DNA from: Amyelois transitella
Taxonomy: Eukaryota; Arthropoda; Insecta; Lepidoptera; Pyralidae
Direction of reading: 5' to 3'
DNA: 64,000 bases
Assembly (NCBI RefSeq): GCF_032362555.1
Contig: NC_083506.1
Coordinates: forward strand, 47,501-111,500
Part shown: piece by piece, positions 34,304 through 45,863 of the stretch
Layout: each line of letters begins with the position of its first letter
How positions within the stretch are numbered: the first letter of the stretch is position 1
Translations under genes and position numbers: made by a program
The notes under the pieces: model-generated
Seen by the model: only the letters and a program-made list of their open reading frames with translations
What the model was told of the DNA's origin: nothing
Database searches by the model: none

Positions 34304-37300
34304 TGAAACTGGTACGTATATTGATAAAAATTCCAAATTGTCCAATATTTTCCTGTAATTTTATACCTATTTAGCATTAGGTACAGAATTTAACTGATCA
34401 AGTAATTTACTTATTTGCAGTACAACCTTAGCAACGACGCAGCGAAGCCCTGCTTTGTGCTGTCGTTCAAGGAGCTGCTGATAATGCTGGACTGTGGGCT
34501 GTCGGCGCATTCGGTGCTAAACTTTCTGCCACTGCCACCTGTACCCAGCACGCGGCTGGCCTCGCTCCCCAACTACACACCACCACATCTCAATGACCCT
34601 TTATTGGAAGGAGTGAGTTCAAAACCGATTTTGCATTATAGCAAATTTTACATATTTATTGTATTGATATGCTACATTTACATGTGTAATATCTAATATA
34701 GGTACTTTAACTAACTGTTTTGTGTGTAGTCTAAGAGCCGCTGCTGCAGACTTCTTAGTTCAGGATTTAGTGAAAATGCCAAACCAATTGTGAAAGTTGG
34801 AAACAGATTTTGTGATAATCAAATAAGCAAGCTATGAAAATCAAAGTCGGACCCTTAGTCCTCACATAGAGAATTGAGGGCCCACTTGTACTGCAGAAAG
34901 TAAGTGTACTACAGAAAGTCTTTCTGCTCAAATATAAGTTACTACCAAAAAATTTTTGTTGAAACTGGACCTTATTGGGAAACTATTAGAAAGTGATAAA
35001 GCCTATATTTTATAAATACATTATATGCATATATAATAGACTGTGCTTGCAAGAACAGGTTTGCACATTTTATCCACATTACTTTATAGAGATCGTTTAA
35101 TCTGTGTAAAATCTAATTTATTTCAAAACAACTGTAAATGGCACTATCGCCTAATGTAGCTTTTTTAAAGATATTTATGTAATTATGGAAGTTTGAAGAC
35201 TTGTATTATGAGATACTAACACAATATTGAAAACCAATTGGTGGGTATTTTCAGGAATTAAAAGAATGTTGTGGTCGAGTGTTTGTGGACAGCATCCCTG
35301 AGTTCTGCCCACCGCTGGACAAGGTGGTGGACTTCTCGCAGCTGGACGTTATCCTCATCTCCAACTACACATGCATGATGGCGCTGCCCTTCATCACTGA
35401 GGACACGGGTTTCAAGGGACAGGTTTATGCCACAGAACCTACTTTACAGATAGGCAGGTTATAATATTTTCTAATTGTTTTTATTAAAGAAGACAAAATA
35501 ACATTTTTTTATTTTTAAGTTTCTTATATCACTATAGTTTTTACTAAACTTTGTCATTACAATTTGCCGTGTGGTTCTTGGCATCAATAAAAAATAATAG
35601 GACCACTCCGTCTCATTGATGTCGTAAAAGGCGACTAACGGATAGGATTATAAACTTGGGATTCTTTTTTAGGCGACAGGCTAGCAACCTGTCACTATTT
35701 GAATCTCAATTCTATCATTAAGCCAAATAGCTGAATGTGGCCTTTCAGTCTTTTCAAGACTGTTGGCTCTGTCTACCCCGTAAGGGATATAGACGTGATG
35801 ATATGTTATAAGGGTGTGACGTAGTCAGGTAAATGAAACGAGTGAATGCTCGAATAATACTACTATATTTGAAGGAATAACACAATTATATAGGTGGTAC
35901 AAAGATTAACATAATAGAAGATTAAATAGGTACTTAGTCTAACCTCACATCACCGCACTTATTGAAAAAAAAAAAAAATGAATTTATATAATATATTTTT
36001 TTTTTTTACAGTCAAATTGATAAAATATAATCTATTTTTTACGTTTTATAATAAGGTTTTGTACGGTTTTTATGTACAATGTCTATTTTACCATACTTAT
36101 TTATTATCTCTACGTTTGGTGGTATGTCCTTAATAACTTTATAAGGGCCTAAATATATATTATCTAATTTATTACTAGGTGTATTATTTTTTACTAAAAT
36201 TAAATCATTTTCCTTATAGCTTACAGGATTAATATTTTTGTCATACACATACTTTCTATTTATCTTACTTCTTAACAAATTATTTCTAGCCTCTTTTTGA
36301 GAAAGTTGCAAACGGTATTTCAATTCATGTGGATAGCTCTCATAATTATAAAGAGGTTCTACATCATTTGTCAGATTACTAGGGAGAGAACATTTCTTAC
36401 CAAACACCAACTCGTACGGGGTGAAATCTGTTTCAGTATGAACTCCTGTATTGTAAGAGAAACACCAAAAAGGAATCCACTTACTCCACATCTCCGGGTG
36501 ATTCTCTGTTTGAATACGTAGAAACGCATTCAAATGTTTGTGAGTGACTTCCAGAGCTCCTATGGACTCGTGATGGTGGGCTGTTGAGTTGAGTTGTTTA
36601 ATATTTAATAATTTACATACCTCTTGAAAAATTTCTGATAAAAACTCCTTCCCTCTATCTGTAGCTATACATTTTGGCACACCATACCTGAGAATAAAAT
36701 TATTAACAAACGATCTTGCTACTTCATCAGCTTTTTTGGAAATTAAGGGATAACCTTCTACATATTTTGTCAGTTCGCATTGACACGTTAGTATATAAGA
36801 ATAATTATCATTATCTCTTTCCAAAGGACCAACAAGATCTAAGAATACTTTTTCAAATGCAGTATGCGCTGTACTAGTAATTTCCATTGGTTCTTTCTTT
36901 GGTATTGAATGTTTTTGACGTTGACAACTGTCGCAACGTTTTACAAATTCTCTAACATCTTTATCAATACCAGGCCAGAAATAATATTTCTTTATGTTGT
37001 TTGACATTCTTCTCATACCAGCATGGCCACTGCTAGGCAAGAGATGAAAATCATTTAAAATTATTTTTCTATCATGTTTATTCTCAATTCTTTTTACATT
37101 ACTTAAAATACATATACGCGGTCCGGACCTATTCTTATCGTTTTTTATTTTATCTAATAATTTTTCTATAAAAATTTCATTATCTTTACTCTTTAATATG
37201 TATATTTCTTCTAACTTTAATAAATTACAAAAATTATCTAAATCTCTCACAAATTCGCCTCGCGTCATTTGTGATTGAGAATCTAGAAATTTCACATAAA

Positions 37301-40300
37301 TTGTTCTTTTACTTTCAATATAGCATAATATTTTATTTTCTTTTGTGATAATTCCCTCTTTTTTAAATTGTTTTAGTCCCTTAATATCAATAAGTTTTAA
37401 TTCTACTGATTCTTTCGGTCTTATATGGGTACTTACGACCTTTGGTTGATCAGGCCTCAAGTCTAAAGCATCCATATCTACCGATGAATCTAGTTTATTT
37501 AATTTTCTTGCGCCCGCTCTTGTCATAACATTAATAACACTTTCGTGCATTTCTTTTAAATCATTTAATGTGATTCTAGACAATGCATCTGCAGCTGCAT
37601 TTTCAGAACCTTTAACATATTCTACTTCAAAATTATATTCCTCTAATATGATTCTAAATTTCATGAGCCTACTCGAAGGATCTCTCATATTGAACAAGTA
37701 TACTAGTGGTTTATGGTCTGTCAGTATTTTAAATGGGCGTCCATATAAATATGGACGAAAATACTTCACAGCCCATACTATTGCTAGCAATTCTTTTTCT
37801 ATCACTGGATAATTCTTTTCACCTTTATTTAAGCTCCTACTAGCATAAGCTATTGGTCGTCCATTTTTGTTTGATAAAATTGCTCCTATAGCATTATTTG
37901 AAGCATCAGTTTGTACTATAAATTTATTTTGTTCCGAAAAATCGGGATACTGTAACACAGATGGGCTTATTAGTAGTTCTTTTAGTTTTTCAAAAGAGTT
38001 TTGACTTTCGGTATTCCATTCAAATGGTACGCCTTTTCTAGTTAATTTATTTAAAGGATATGCGATTTCTGCAAATTTTGGTATGAATTTTCTATAGTAA
38101 TTCGTGAAAGCTACAAATCTTTTTACTTCGTCTGAATTTGTAGGAACTGGATAATTTTGTACTGCAGATATTTTTGCAGGATCCGGCATTATACCTTCAT
38201 TAGAAATCACATGACCTAAATACAAAATTTCTTTTTTAAGAAAATCGCATTTTACTGGGTTCAATTTTAAATTGACCTGACGTAATCTTTCAAAAACATC
38301 TTGTAAATTTTTATTATGAATTGTTAAATTACGGCCAAAAACAATTAAGTCATCTAAATAAATTAGACATTTTTCATAATTTAGACCAGCCATTGCCAAT
38401 GTAATCATTCTGGAAAATGAACTTGGGCTAGTTTTAAGTCCCATTGGCATACGTGTCATCTGATACTGTCCTGAATGGAAAGCTGTAAATTTTCTACTGT
38501 TTTCATCTAAATTAACATTATAGTATCCTTGATGCAAGTCTAAATGTGTGAAATAAATGCTACCTGACAACGAGTCCAGAATTTCAGTAATATCTGGTAG
38601 TGGGAATTTATCGTCTTCAATCTGATTATTCAATTTCCTATAATCTACGACAAGCCTCCATTTTTTGTCTCCTGTTGAATCTGATTTTTTAGGTACTAAC
38701 AGTATTGGACTAGACCAATCGCTCTTGCTAGGTTCAATTATCCCTTCCTCTAACATTTTATCAATTTGGCGTTTAATTTCGTCCTTTTGAGAGTATGGCA
38801 AACGATATTGTTTTGAAAAGATTGGATTTGTATTAGGTTTGACAGAAATAGTATGTGTGTATACATCAGTAGTACTTAATTTATCACCAGGGAGGTAAAA
38901 TATATCTGAATATTTAGCGCAAATGTTCTCAATAGTTTTTTGTTCCTCAATATTTAAATGTTGCAATTTCATTAATGAGAAAAGTTTTTTCACTCTATTT
39001 GAATCGGTCGTTGACTTTTCAAATTCACAAATATTATAGTTACTAACTTTATCAATTTTTGGATTTATTTCTGTGAGTTGAACATCATTTTCAGTAACAT
39101 TAAGTATTCTAACAGGAATCAATCCATCTTTTGGTGAACATATGGAACTTGCTAAAAATATACCATGTTTTATTTCTTGAGATAATATGACACAATCTTC
39201 ATTAATGTCCGTATGTATAAAATGTATTGACTCGCTTCTAGCTGGGATCTCAAAAATAACATTACATGTATTTATTAAAGGTAAAGTAATTTTCGAATTA
39301 ATAAATAATGTCAAAGTATTTTTACTGAAGTCTAATTGAGCTTTGCATCTATTTAAAAAATCACGGCCTAAAATTCCACTTCCTTTAATTGGTAAATTTT
39401 GAAAAACAAAAAACTTATGATTGAATGTTTCATTATTAAAAGTTAATGGTAAAAATAAGTATCCTATTGCTTGTACACTTCCACCTAAACCGTTGATTGT
39501 TACATTCTCCTTATGGATTGGAATGTTACATTCTATAGCATGTTTATACGTACATGCCGATATTGATGCTCCAGAATCTACTAAAAAATATTTTTTGTTA
39601 TAATTATTACATGATGATGAAAGTAAAGAAATATAACAATTACTATCACTGGCTAAAATAAATTTTTCACTATTCCTCACGAAAAAACTGATTCAAAGAA
39701 AGTTCTGACTCTTCAAATTTTTCGAAATTATTATTATCATTATCATGCATTAAATGAATATTACGATTATTACGCATCCCTTGATTTCCTCTAGTTGAAT
39801 TAAAAAATTTACCTCTCTGCTGTGGACCTCCGCTACTTCCTCGCGTGTACTGACCTCGTGACCCTTGTCCTCGAGAAGCTAGATGAGCTGCTTGCTGTCC
39901 TCGAGCTCTTCCTCTATGTACAGGATAGCGGCAACGTCCTCCACGCCAGCTTCTATAATAATTTGAACCATTGTTGAAATATTTATTATGGTATGGTTTC
40001 TTGTACATACCCATGATTTCTCCAGATGTTGAAGGAATTGATACTTCTTCATCTTGGGCTGCCTGTACAGCATCTTTAAGTGAACTATAATTCCTGGCAG
40101 AAATAATCGTACTAAGTCGACGATTACGCAAGCCGTCAGCAAATTGCTTAACAGCCATTTTTTCATTAATAGGTTTTAATATTTTATAGCATTGATCATT
40201 CCCGTCAGCTTGCGTTATCGTTAAATCAACAAATAGTTCCGTTATTTCTTTACCATAGTCAGCAATTGACAAGTCATTTTGTCTAATTTTTTGTAATTTA

Positions 40301-43300
40301 TTTTGTATTGCCGTTGCAGCTTTCTTACACAATAATACATTTCTCATATCAATAATTAACTCATTAACTGATTCATATTTTGATTTTAATTTTAACTTAG
40401 CTTCAGGAGAAAGCCTACTTTTTAATACGAAATTAATTAAATTTTGTTTACATGTATCTTCTTTCAATAAAGTATTATAATATTCAATGTTATCAATCAA
40501 CTGTTTTGTATTCGACTCCTCATTTGTCATAATAGGTAAAAGATTTAACGCCGTTTTTAAATCAAAAGAATTCATGTTGAACGATGACTTCGGCTTATCA
40601 CTATTACACAACACTAAAATATTTTCATGTAACTCTAAAAATCGACTACAATAATTTTTGATTAATATAATATCATCCGAACTATAATATTTTCTCTTAA
40701 GTTTTTCTTCAAAACCTATCAGCCACGTCTCATATTTCTCATAGATTGCATTAATCTCATTTAATTTGTTTACTAACACTTTTTCCGTTCTTCGACTGGC
40801 TCCTAATTTAATTAAATATACTCTAATTTTCTTTAATTCCTCATACAATGATATAATAGTTTCCATTAGTCACTTACCACCATAACGTAGAGTAAAATAT
40901 TCTTGTACCTGTGCACATAAAGAACATAACACATTAAAAAATAAATAAAAATAGACTTTAAAATATAATCGCGATTACAATTAACACTATCAAGTCCAAA
41001 GTTCAGTCACAGTGCATCATCCGTCCGTCCGTATATGGAAAGTCGCTGCATTCCTTACCGGTGACCTATATCTCGTACATAAAATTATTATTAGGATATT
41101 TGATTATATATTTAAGATACTTTTTTTTTTTTTTTTTTTTTTTTAAGTAGATTATTGTATTTTATTATTTTCACTTTTTTTTTTTTTTTTTTTTAATATT
41201 TATTTTTATATAATAAATTTTCACTTTTGAAATATATTTATGCACTTTTATTTTTATTTATTTTTTTACACCATTTCTTTTGAATAGATTTTTTGGGGTG
41301 GGTTAAGGTCTTCCAACTGTCGCCGGAAAAGTGATCTTCTTATAGTCGCCCGATTTATCTCCTTAACAATCCATTTTCTATGGCATTTTCTATATAGTCG
41401 ATATATGAAGAACAGCACGCCACACAGTATAATTTACAGGATAACACACAGGATAATATTTGTGGTGCTCATATGAAAACGAATTTGTTCTGTAGTTGCT
41501 TTATTATCGCCAGCCGCAGCATTCTGGATGACCAGGGTTTCTTCTTTAGACTGTGGGGAGCCCATTATTTTTGTGAAATTTTTTATTCACGTGTACACTA
41601 GCGTTTAGTCCGAAACAAAGATAGAACTGGTACTTTTCCATTGTCCTTATTAACGATTACACGAGTAACGTCTCAAATTCGCGGCGCGGTGGAAGATTCC
41701 ATAGGCAGGGTCGCCATATAAGGGTGTGACGTAGTCAGGTAAATGAAACGAGTGAATGCTCGAATAATACTACTATATTTGAAGGAATAACACAATTATA
41801 TAGGTGGTACAAAGATTAACATAATAGAAGATTAAATAGGTACTTAGTCTAACCTCACAATGTATGTATGTATGTTGTTATTACAAGGATAGAATATTAG
41901 ACAGATTTTGCCAGATACCTATTGCTTGTACAGTGAAAGTTTGTCTGTTATGCTTAAACTTTATGCACATTAAATGTGCAACAGATGGACTAAGGCAATA
42001 TGACTTATGTTACAAACATCTAGATTGATTTTGTATGGTTAATTATACCATAATCCTTGAAGTCTATAGTCGCGATGATAAAGTAAAACTGTATGATTTA
42101 TCTGTTATGTATTGTATTAGTATACTGTATATTGTATTTTATGAAATTCGACATAGAGGTGGTTTAAGAGTGTCAGGTTAGTTGGGTGAGGTAAGACATT
42201 ATCTGGTTCGCGGCAGGTTCTACCTGGAGGAGCTGGCGTCGTGGGTGAGCGCGGGCGGCGGCGCGGGCGCGCGGCGCTGGAAGGAGCTGCTGCACGTGCT
42301 GCCCGCGCCGCTGGCGCTGGCGGCGCGGCCGCGCGCCTGGCGCCGCCTGTTCGCGCGCGGCAGCGTGGCGCGGGCGCTGGCGCGCGTGCGCGTGGTGGGC
42401 TACGACGAGCGCGTGGACGTGTACGGCGCGCTCGACGCCACCGCCGTCTCCTCCGGCTTCTGCCTCGGCTCCGCCAACTGGGTGCTGCGCTCGGCGCACG
42501 AGAAGGTCACTCTCTCATTTATCATTTTACTCTTATTAACACACCTAACACTGAAAATTATGTTTGGTAGGTAATCATTTATGTAAGATGCTTAGAGCAG
42601 GCAATTTTAGTTATTTTTTAAACAATATTTGAGTGTATGCTAAGCGAGTTCGGCTTCGACAGGTGGCGTACGTGAGCGGGTCGAGCACGCTGACGACGCA
42701 CCCGCGCCCCATCAACCAGGCGGCGCTCAAGGGAGCAGACCTCCTGATCCTGGCCGCCCTCACACAGACGCCCGCACACAACCCCGACCACATGCTGGGC
42801 GACCTGTGCGTGCACTGTACAGGTGGGTACCGCACCGACCTCTGCTGAAGCTCCGAGTCGGCCGCGACGGCGATGTAGACCGCGCTGTGACTGTTGCAGT
42901 GACGCTGCGCGCGGGCGGCTGCGTGCTGTGCCCGGTGTACCCGAGCGGCGTGCTGTACGACCTGCTGGAGTGCCTGTCGGGGCACTTGGACGGCGCCGGG
43001 CTGGCGCACGTGCCGCTGTACGTGGTGTCGCCCGTGGCGGACTCCTCGCTCGCCTACAGCAACATCCTGGCCGAGTGAGATATGCCTGCTGAGATCGTCT
43101 CTCGACTAGACTCTTGTGTTCTGCGCTGAGTAACAATAACGAACGTCGTGGTCTCAGGTGGGTGTCGGCGGGCAAGCAGGCGCGCGTGTACCTGCCGGAG
43201 GAGCCGTTCCCGCACGCCGCGCTGGCGCGCGCCGGCCGCCTCAAGCACGCCCGCGAGCTGCACGACGACGCCTTCAGCGCCGACTTCCGGCAGCCGTGCG

Positions 43301-44438
43301 TGGTGTTCTGCGGGCACCCGAGCCTGAGGTTCGGCGCGGCCGTGCACCTCGTGGAGCTGTGGGCCTCCAATCCCGCGCACGCCATCATCTTCACAGGTCG
43401 GTTCTGTCTGCATTTCTAGCGTAATATTTAGTACACAGCAAGAAGTAAATAAATAAATCAGAGGCTTAATTATAAAATGAGCACCTTTCGGCACGTTAAG
43501 AATGTTTTCAAAAACGAGAATCTATAAGACTTATTACAACACCCTTGGACGGAATTTTCTTTTCCAAAATTTGCAAATAAAACGTTACAGAGCCGGACTT
43601 CCCGTACACGGAGGCGCTGGCGCCGTTCCAGCCGCTGAGCATGAAGGCGTTCCACTGCCCCATCGACACCTCGCTCAACTACTCGCAGGCCAACAAGCTG
43701 GTGCGCGAGCTGCGGCCGCGCGCGCTGGCGCTGCCCGAGCAGTACGCGCCCGCGCCGCCCGGCGTGGCGCGGCCCGCGCTCAGCGTCGACGTGCCCACGG
43801 TATGTCTCGCTACACTGCCCGGCCCTACGCCGCACCCGCACTGTGCACTGTACTGCACCCGTACCCGCAGGTGGTGCTGCGGCGCGGCGCGGCGCGCTCG
43901 GTGGGCCCGCGGCGGCGCGCGGCGCTGGGCACGCTGGCGGCGGCGCTGGCGGCGCGCGCGGCGCCGGCCGACGTGCGGCCCGGCCTGCGCCTGGCGCCGC
44001 TGGCCGCCGCGCTCTGCAACCGCGACAACCGCCTCGAGCTGCAGCCGCCGCCGCACAGGTAACTATACCTATGTCTCTGCCGACTCATGGAGATGACGCG
44101 GGCGCGGTCTAGTTTTCAATGCGAGCATCTTCCGCAGCACGCCGCCGACGCTGCACTGGGGCGCGCTGGACGTGGACGCGCTGGTGCGCGCGCTGGCGCG
44201 GGAGGGCATCACGGAGGTGCGCGTGGAGCGCGGCGGGGCGGGCGCGGGCGCGGGGGGCGCGGCGGGCGCGGAGGGCGGCGCGGGGGCGGGCGGCGCGGAC
44301 GCGTGCATCGTGCACCTGCCGCGGCACGACACGCTGGTGCACGTGGAGCGGCACGCCACGCACGTGTTCTGCGAGGGCCGCGGCGACGTGCGCCAGGCGC
44401 TGCGCCGCGCCATCACCGCCTGCCTGCAGCACGTCTGA
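34304..44438 (+). CDS. INTS9: Integrator complex subunit 9
   Basis: Ten exons: 34304-34312, 34421-34612, 35255-35457, 42217-42505, 42663-42822, 42900-43074, 43158-43396, 43591-43799, 43871-44058 and 44138-44438. Phases agree throughout and give 654 residues (human 658). INTS9 is the catalytically dead metallo-beta-lactamase/beta-CASP partner of the INTS11 endonuclease in snRNA 3'-end cleavage and promoter-proximal termination. Seen: IMLDCGL, the degenerate zinc-site region [13 protein letters not shown] in place of HxHx[45 protein letters not shown] and [15 protein letters not shown]. The C-terminal INTS11-binding domain ends in ITACLQHV and carries a Gly/Ala-rich insertion. Exon 1 encodes only MKL. 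Intron 3 (6.8 kb) hosts an LTR element. Exons 4-10 are extremely GC-rich; exons 2-3 are not. Confidence 0.95.
35573..35806 (-). repeat. R1 repeat in INTS9 intron 3, target of the LTR element
   Basis: A nearly complete inverted copy from GCCGTGTGGTTCTTGGC to GGGATATAGACGTGATG. The LTR element inserted at its 5' edge, duplicating ATGT (35803-35806 and 41860-41863); the flank resumes as ATGTATGTTG beyond 41863, as in the uninterrupted copy at 13545-13640. Confidence 0.75.
35807..35949 (-). repeat. 3' LTR of the Gypsy-type element
   Basis: 143 bases identical to 41717-41859. In the orientation of the element this is the downstream LTR. Confidence 0.88.
36039..39680 (-). CDS. Pol polyprotein of LTR element
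   Basis: A 1213-residue open frame with the Ty3/Gypsy order: aspartic protease (VDSGAS at about 34), reverse transcriptase (YLDDLIVFG at about 440, preceded by [15 protein letters not shown]), RNase H ([11 protein letters not shown] at about 657), then integrase with the HHCC zinc site (HAGMRRM ... CDSCQRQK from about 883) and a DDE core. This is a fossil or recent virus-like element and not a host gene. The lineage within Ty3/Gypsy is not certain. Confidence 0.9.
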   Translation of the reverse strand: MRNSEKFILASDSNCYISLLSSSCNNYNKKYFLVDSGASISACTYKHAIECNIPIHKENVTINGLGGSVQAIGYLFLPLTFNNETFNHKFFVFQNLPIKGSGILGRDFLNRCKAQLDFSKNTLTLFINSKITLPLINTCNVIFEIPARSESIHFIHTDINEDCVILSQEIKHGIFLASSICSPKDGLIPVRILNVTENDVQLTEINPKIDKVSNYNICEFEKSTTDSNRVKKLFSLMKLQHLNIEEQKTIENICAKYSDIFYLPGDKLSTTDVYTHTISVKPNTNPIFSKQYRLPYSQKDEIKRQIDKMLEEGIIEPSKSDWSSPILLVPKKSDSTGDKKWRLVVDYRKLNNQIEDDKFPLPDITEILDSLSGSIYFTHLDLHQGYYNVNLDENSRKFTAFHSGQYQMTRMPMGLKTSPSSFSRMITLAMAGLNYEKCLIYLDDLIVFGRNLTIHNKNLQDVFERLRQVNLKLNPVKCDFLKKEILYLGHVISNEGIMPDPAKISAVQNYPVPTNSDEVKRFVAFTNYYRKFIPKFAEIAYPLNKLTRKGVPFEWNTESQNSFEKLKELLISPSVLQYPDFSEQNKFIVQTDASNNAIGAILSNKNGRPIAYASRSLNKGEKNYPVIEKELLAIVWAVKYFRPYLYGRPFKILTDHKPLVYLFNMRDPSSRLMKFRIILEEYNFEVEYVKGSENAAADALSRITLNDLKEMHESVINVMTRAGARKLNKLDSSVDMDALDLRPDQPKVVSTHIRPKESVELKLIDIKGLKQFKKEGIITKENKILCYIESKRTIYVKFLDSQSQMTRGEFVRDLDNFCNLLKLEEIYILKSKDNEIFIEKLLDKIKNDKNRSGPRICILSNVKRIENKHDRKIILNDFHLLPSSGHAGMRRMSNNIKKYYFWPGIDKDVREFVKRCDSCQRQKHSIPKKEPMEITSTAHTAFEKVFLDLVGPLERDNDNYSYILTCQCELTKYVEGYPLISKKADEVARSFVNNFILRYGVPKCIATDRGKEFLSEIFQEVCKLLNIKQLNSTAHHHESIGALEVTHKHLNAFLRIQTENHPEMWSKWIPFWCFSYNTGVHTETDFTPYELVFGKKCSLPSNLTNDVEPLYNYESYPHELKYRLQLSQKEARNNLLRSKINRKYVYDKNINPVSYKENDLILVKNNTPSNKLDNIYLGPYKVIKDIPPNVEIINKYGKIDIVHKNRTKPYYKT
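39670..40866 (-). CDS. Gag-like protein of LTR element
   Basis: A 398-residue open frame just upstream of pol. The first two thirds are helical and Lys/Glu-rich as in capsid proteins. The end is Gly/Arg-rich ([20 protein letters not shown]), which could bind RNA in place of the usual CCHC zinc knuckle, which I do not see. Confidence 0.75.
   Translation of the reverse strand: METIISLYEELKKIRVYLIKLGASRRTEKVLVNKLNEINAIYEKYETWLIGFEEKLKRKYYSSDDIILIKNYCSRFLELHENILVLCNSDKPKSSFNMNSFDLKTALNLLPIMTNEESNTKQLIDNIEYYNTLLKEDTCKQNLINFVLKSRLSPEAKLKLKSKYESVNELIIDMRNVLLCKKAATAIQNKLQKIRQNDLSIADYGKEITELFVDLTITQADGNDQCYKILKPINEKMAVKQFADGLRNRRLSTIISARNYSSLKDAVQAAQDEEVSIPSTSGEIMGMYKKPYHNKYFNNGSNYYRSWRGGRCRYPVHRGRARGQQAAHLASRGQGSRGQYTRGSSGGPQQRGKFFNSTRGNQGMRNNRNIHLMHDNDNNNFEKFEESELSLNQFFREE
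40867..41716 (-). other. 5' leader of LTR element
   Basis: Non-coding 850 bp between the 5' LTR and gag, including two long T tracts at 41120-41195 (A tracts in the element's sense). Confidence 0.6.
41717..41859 (-). repeat. 5' LTR of the Gypsy-type element
   Basis: Identical partner of 35807-35949. It ends 357 bases before INTS9 exon 4. Confidence 0.88.
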
Positions 44439-45863
44439 TCCCGGCCCGCTCTCGTCTACCGCTAACTTGTTGTGTGCGATATCATTCATATATTTTATAT
44501 TCCTTCTCACTCTATCATCGAAGAGAAAGAAAACATATGCTTTGTACACTTCCGTAAATAAACCCACTAATTTGATAAAGAAATGTGACTCGAGAATCAA
44601 TTTTGTATTATTTATAAGATATAAAGCCTAAGAACATGAAACATTCTTTTAATTCTCCTAATAATTCTGATTAAGGCGTATTATAAGTATTAACGTTTCA
44701 ATACGTGCTCTAACCTCATTATGTAATTTATTGATGTATAGGACGTAGTATAGGATCAAATAACAAACAAATTCCACATAAATAAACTATAATTAAAATT
44801 TCTTCAATAGTAATATACACCACATAAACGTTTTATACAATTATTAAGTAAACACTACGTAATACGTATCGACAAATATCATGGAAAATTCTGACCTTCC
44901 GCGGCACTCGCACTTCCGAGCTGCTTTCATTGAATTTGGTTCGCTTTTTTTAACTGACTTTAACGAGAACAATTTCATTGGACATGACAAGTAAGTTTTA
45001 CTGTTATTCACTAATTCATTTAACATTAGAATGTTTGCTTTTCATTCTATTTGATATCCAACAAGACAACTAGTTCTTCGCCAGTATCAGTCACGAAATA
45101 TTATAACAGATTCTCTAGAAAAAACCATGGATGGAGCCGCCTCATTCACAAACGTAACTACTGGAAGCCTAGAAGATATTTTCAGTAGATAGATGATAAT
45201 GCATTTTACTATTTTCTGGAGAAAATTTATTGCAAAACTTTTGCATAATATGTTTGGCTTGATAGCAATAAGATCCTATGATTTCATGCTCAATAATGAA
45301 ATGAATGAGGGCTCTGCCTGCACTCTTCCTCCATGACATCTCCGACTGCGCGCAGCCGCGACCAACTTGAGGTGATACACAGACACATAACATCTATATT
45401 CTAACAGCTTGTGGTTATAAATTCGCTTTCATTTTACACAGATAAAATGATACCTACACGTTACAACAATTCAACAACTTAAAATAAATGTTTTTAGTAA
45501 ACTCAAATATTAAAGACGGTCTAGTACAATATGCTCAGTAAGTTTACTTGTTTCAATAGTCAAAAGCTGGGTTAACAGGTGAAACTAGAAAGCTATCTCA
45601 TGACCCAAGCTAAATAACTACAGTATGTAATCACAGGCAAAATGTTATTTTAGCTTATTCAATTTTCACATCGCATCAGGCTGGTGAGCTAGTTTTTACT
45701 TAGTGAAAAATTGGCGTGCATAAACCGTTCGACATAGCATTAAAGTCGAATAATGTAAGATAAAAAAATATTTTAGTCAAACGATTTATATTCTACACTG
45801 ATAATCGTCGGTCAGTAGAGTAGAGCGGAGAGCTAGTGAGAGGATATGTGGGATCGGGGCCGC
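44439..45863. other. INTS9-LCMT1 convergent 3' region
   Basis: AT-rich interval holding both 3' UTRs. An AATAAA at 44557-44562 is the likely poly(A) signal of INTS9. For LCMT1 on the minus strand a TTTATT at about 45228 is a candidate but unproven. No gene is seen. Confidence 0.5.
44557..44562 (+). terminator. Polyadenylation signal of INTS9
   Basis: AATAAA 119 bases after the INTS9 stop codon. Confidence 0.6.

Larger units (their letters stand above)
35807..41859 (-). mobile_element. Ty3/Gypsy-type LTR retrotransposon, looks whole and young
   Basis: The element is 6053 bp in minus orientation inside INTS9 intron 3. Its two 143-bp LTRs (41717-41859 and 35807-35949) look identical and end in ...CCTCACA. 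A 4-bp target duplication ATGT flanks it. TGGCGACCCTGCC directly follows the 5' LTR and is a likely primer-binding site; the tRNA is not identified. Two long ORFs, gag (398 aa) and pol (1213 aa), overlap by 11 bases in different frames, a layout for which the superfamily often uses ribosomal frameshifting. No envelope gene is present. Identical LTRs imply a recent insertion. Confidence 0.92.

Noticed and set aside
43054-44112. Antisense frames over INTS9 exons 6-10
   Set aside because: These are GC-rich shadows; the + strand exons match INTS9 with consistent phases.
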